NCBI GenBank assembly: GCA_023401595.1
Contig: JAEXDQ010000033.1
Location: forward strand, 1 to 6,311
Direction of reading: 5' to 3'
Source of the DNA: Spirochaetota bacterium
Lineage (GTDB): Bacteria; Spirochaetota; Spirochaetia; Sphaerochaetales; Sphaerochaetaceae
Length of the DNA stretch: 6,311 nt
Shown here piece by piece: positions 5,537-6,311 of the stretch; the stretch's first letter is position 1, and every line of letters begins with the position of its first letter. A program made the translations under genes and the position numbers. The notes beneath the pieces were generated by a model. That model saw only the letters and a program-made list of their open reading frames with translations. It had not been told where the DNA came from and ran no database searches.

Positions 5537-6118
5537 TCAATCATCCTGCCGCCCCTTTTTCCGGGCGCCTACGGAGAGGATAACGGCAAGCAGGACCACA
5601 GCGACCAGTACGACGGCTCCGATACAGATCAGCAGGACGAGCCGCAGGTCGAGGTCCGCCAGAAGGTCCGCTCCGTCCAAGGGCTTTGCGGACGCCAGGT
5701 CAGGAACGATGTCCCCTGAGGTTATCTCAGGCACCATGGTCTGCGCGACGGCAATGTCGGCGGATTGTTGCAATGTGATGCTTTTCAGCCACTCATTCGA
5801 CACAAGGGCCGTTATCCAGCGCATGGACTGCGCGGTGGCGAGATTCTCGGTCACCATCAGATAATCGCTGATTTCGACTGAATCCCCCGCCCTATAGCTG
5901 GACAAAGGAAGTATCGTCTCGCAGTCTGCGGTCGGAATGAACCGGATGCTTTTTCCAGAATCATTCTGCACAACGAATTCAAATATGCCATTCTCGTCGT
6001 TGATGGAAAGTATCGTCCCGATGTATGAGTCCTCCCCAACGGGTTTCGCACCTTGGGCGAACAGAGAGACGGTGACGGACAGAGACAACAAAAGCATAAA
6101 TACCATTCGTTTCTTCAT
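5537..6118 (-). CDS. Secreted, C-terminally membrane-anchored protein of unknown function
   Basis: I do not recognise this 193-residue protein. It begins with a clear Sec signal peptide (MKKRMVFMLLLSLSVTVSLFA, cleavage about residue 21-23; no lipobox cysteine). An extracytoplasmic part of about 135 residues follows; residues 30-90 look rich in beta strand, perhaps a small barrel (inference). A single strongly hydrophobic helix at about 159-183 precedes a basic cytoplasmic tail (ARKKGRQDD), so the topology is type I. The frame opens at an ATG at 6178, but ATG 6118 is preferred: it starts the signal peptide, AAGGGGGG lies 8 nt upstream, and the predicted transcript begins near 6139, after the 6178 codon. 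It converges on the ROK gene with 20 bp between stop codons and no clear terminator. One copy of the repeat lies close upstream of its promoter. Confidence 0.8.
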   Translation of the reverse strand: MKKRMVFMLLLSLSVTVSLFAQGAKPVGEDSYIGTILSINDENGIFEFVVQNDSGKSIRFIPTADCETILPLSSYRAGDSVEISDYLMVTENLATAQSMRWITALVSNEWLKSITLQQSADIAVAQTMVPEITSGDIVPDLASAKPLDGADLLADLDLRLVLLICIGAVVLVAVVLLAVILSVGARKKGRQDD

Positions 6119-6145
6119 GGGACGTTCCCCCCTTCGCTTCTTGTA

Positions 6146-6174
6146 ATGATATAAGAGGATACGTGACTTGTCAC
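6146..6174 (-). promoter_or_regulatory. Predicted sigma70 promoter of the secreted-protein gene
   Basis: On the minus strand GTGACA (6174-6169) and TATCAT (6151-6146), each 5 of 6 to consensus, are separated by 17 bp. The expected start near 6139 gives a leader of about 20 nt holding the Shine-Dalgarno sequence. The repeat end lies only about 10 bp upstream of the -35 box. Confidence 0.65.
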
Positions 6175-6175
6175 G
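6162..6175. repeat. Palindrome over the -35 box, candidate operator
   Basis: CGTGAC and GTCACG are perfect 6-bp arms around TT, and the -35 hexamer lies inside. It may be a repressor site for the secreted-protein gene, or a chance symmetry; at 14 bp it is short. Confidence 0.35.
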
Positions 6176-6184
6176 CATTGTTTC

Positions 6185-6311
6185 AGGCTCTATGCAGAAA
6201 TCTGGGGGATGAAGAGAAGAGAAAAAGTCAATAAGAAAGAAAAGGTATAGAAAAAAGGGAATGGAACTCTACTATTGTCAAGTTACCAAACAACAACAAA
6301 GAGAGGACCAT
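6185..6311. mobile_element. Partial insertion-sequence end (probable ISL3-like), tip facing left
   Basis: This is the second copy of the repeat at 1-127, in inverted orientation. On the plus strand it begins, one base in, with GGCTCTATGCAGAAATC and runs to the window edge. Because 127 bp match and not just a short terminal repeat, both copies represent the same end of related elements, unless the element has unusually long terminal repeats. The rest of the element lies to the right, outside the window. Confidence 0.6.

Noticed and set aside
5517..5539. Bidirectional terminator between the ROK and secreted-protein genes
   Set aside because: TGACG and CGTCA form only a 5-bp stem and no T-tract follows on either strand.
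6119..6178. Earlier ATG start (6178) for the secreted-protein gene
   Set aside because: It would put 20 charged residues before the signal peptide and lies upstream of the predicted transcription start; ATG 6118 has a strong Shine-Dalgarno site.
1..6311. Linear replicon with hairpin telomeres, suggested by inverted ends in a possible spirochaete
   Set aside because: The genes are chromosomal housekeeping genes, the two arms differ, and the tips match insertion-sequence ends oriented inward.
1..6311. tRNA, rRNA, CRISPR array, toxin-antitoxin or defence genes
   Set aside because: I looked for these on both strands and saw none.

Overview
This is a 6.3 kb stretch of bacterial chromosome-like DNA carrying five protein genes, bounded at both ends by inverted copies of one repeat (1-127 and 6185-6311). 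The gene content is ordinary cellular housekeeping and stress biology, not phage or plasmid. From the style of the RlmE and HtpG proteins I lean towards a spirochaete, perhaps Sphaerochaeta-like, but this is an impression from memory and is not proven by the sequence.

Layout, left to right: (1) the outer end of a probable insertion sequence whose tip faces inward; (2) rlmE (+), a 23S rRNA 2'-O-methyltransferase with a complete catalytic tetrad; (3) mscS (-), a small-conductance mechanosensitive channel, convergent with rlmE; (4) a 372-bp non-coding gap with clustered inverted repeats, an 11-bp tandem repeat and the intrinsic terminator of htpG; (5) htpG (-), a full-length Hsp90 chaperone; (6) a 177-bp divergent control region with back-to-back promoters, an 18-bp palindrome over the htpG -10 box and a terminator-like hairpin inside the predicted htpG leader; (7) a ROK-family repressor gene (+) whose kinase active site is degenerate; (8) a small secreted, membrane-anchored protein of unknown function (-), convergent with the ROK gene; (9) the second copy of the repeat.

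Two translation styles coexist. The three minus-strand genes have strong purine-rich Shine-Dalgarno sites. The two plus-strand genes, rlmE and the ROK gene, have none; each has a sigma70-like -10 box ending 6 nt before its ATG, so both mRNAs are predicted to be leaderless.

rlmE and htpG are both heat-shock genes in Escherichia coli and mscS answers osmotic down-shock, so the neighbourhood has a stress flavour, but the genes lie on alternating strands and do not form an operon. The most interesting parts are regulatory: the htpG leader (possible attenuator or thermosensor) and the palindrome between htpG and the ROK gene. I saw no new multi-gene system. The two 127-bp ends most likely mark where an assembly broke at a dispersed insertion sequence.
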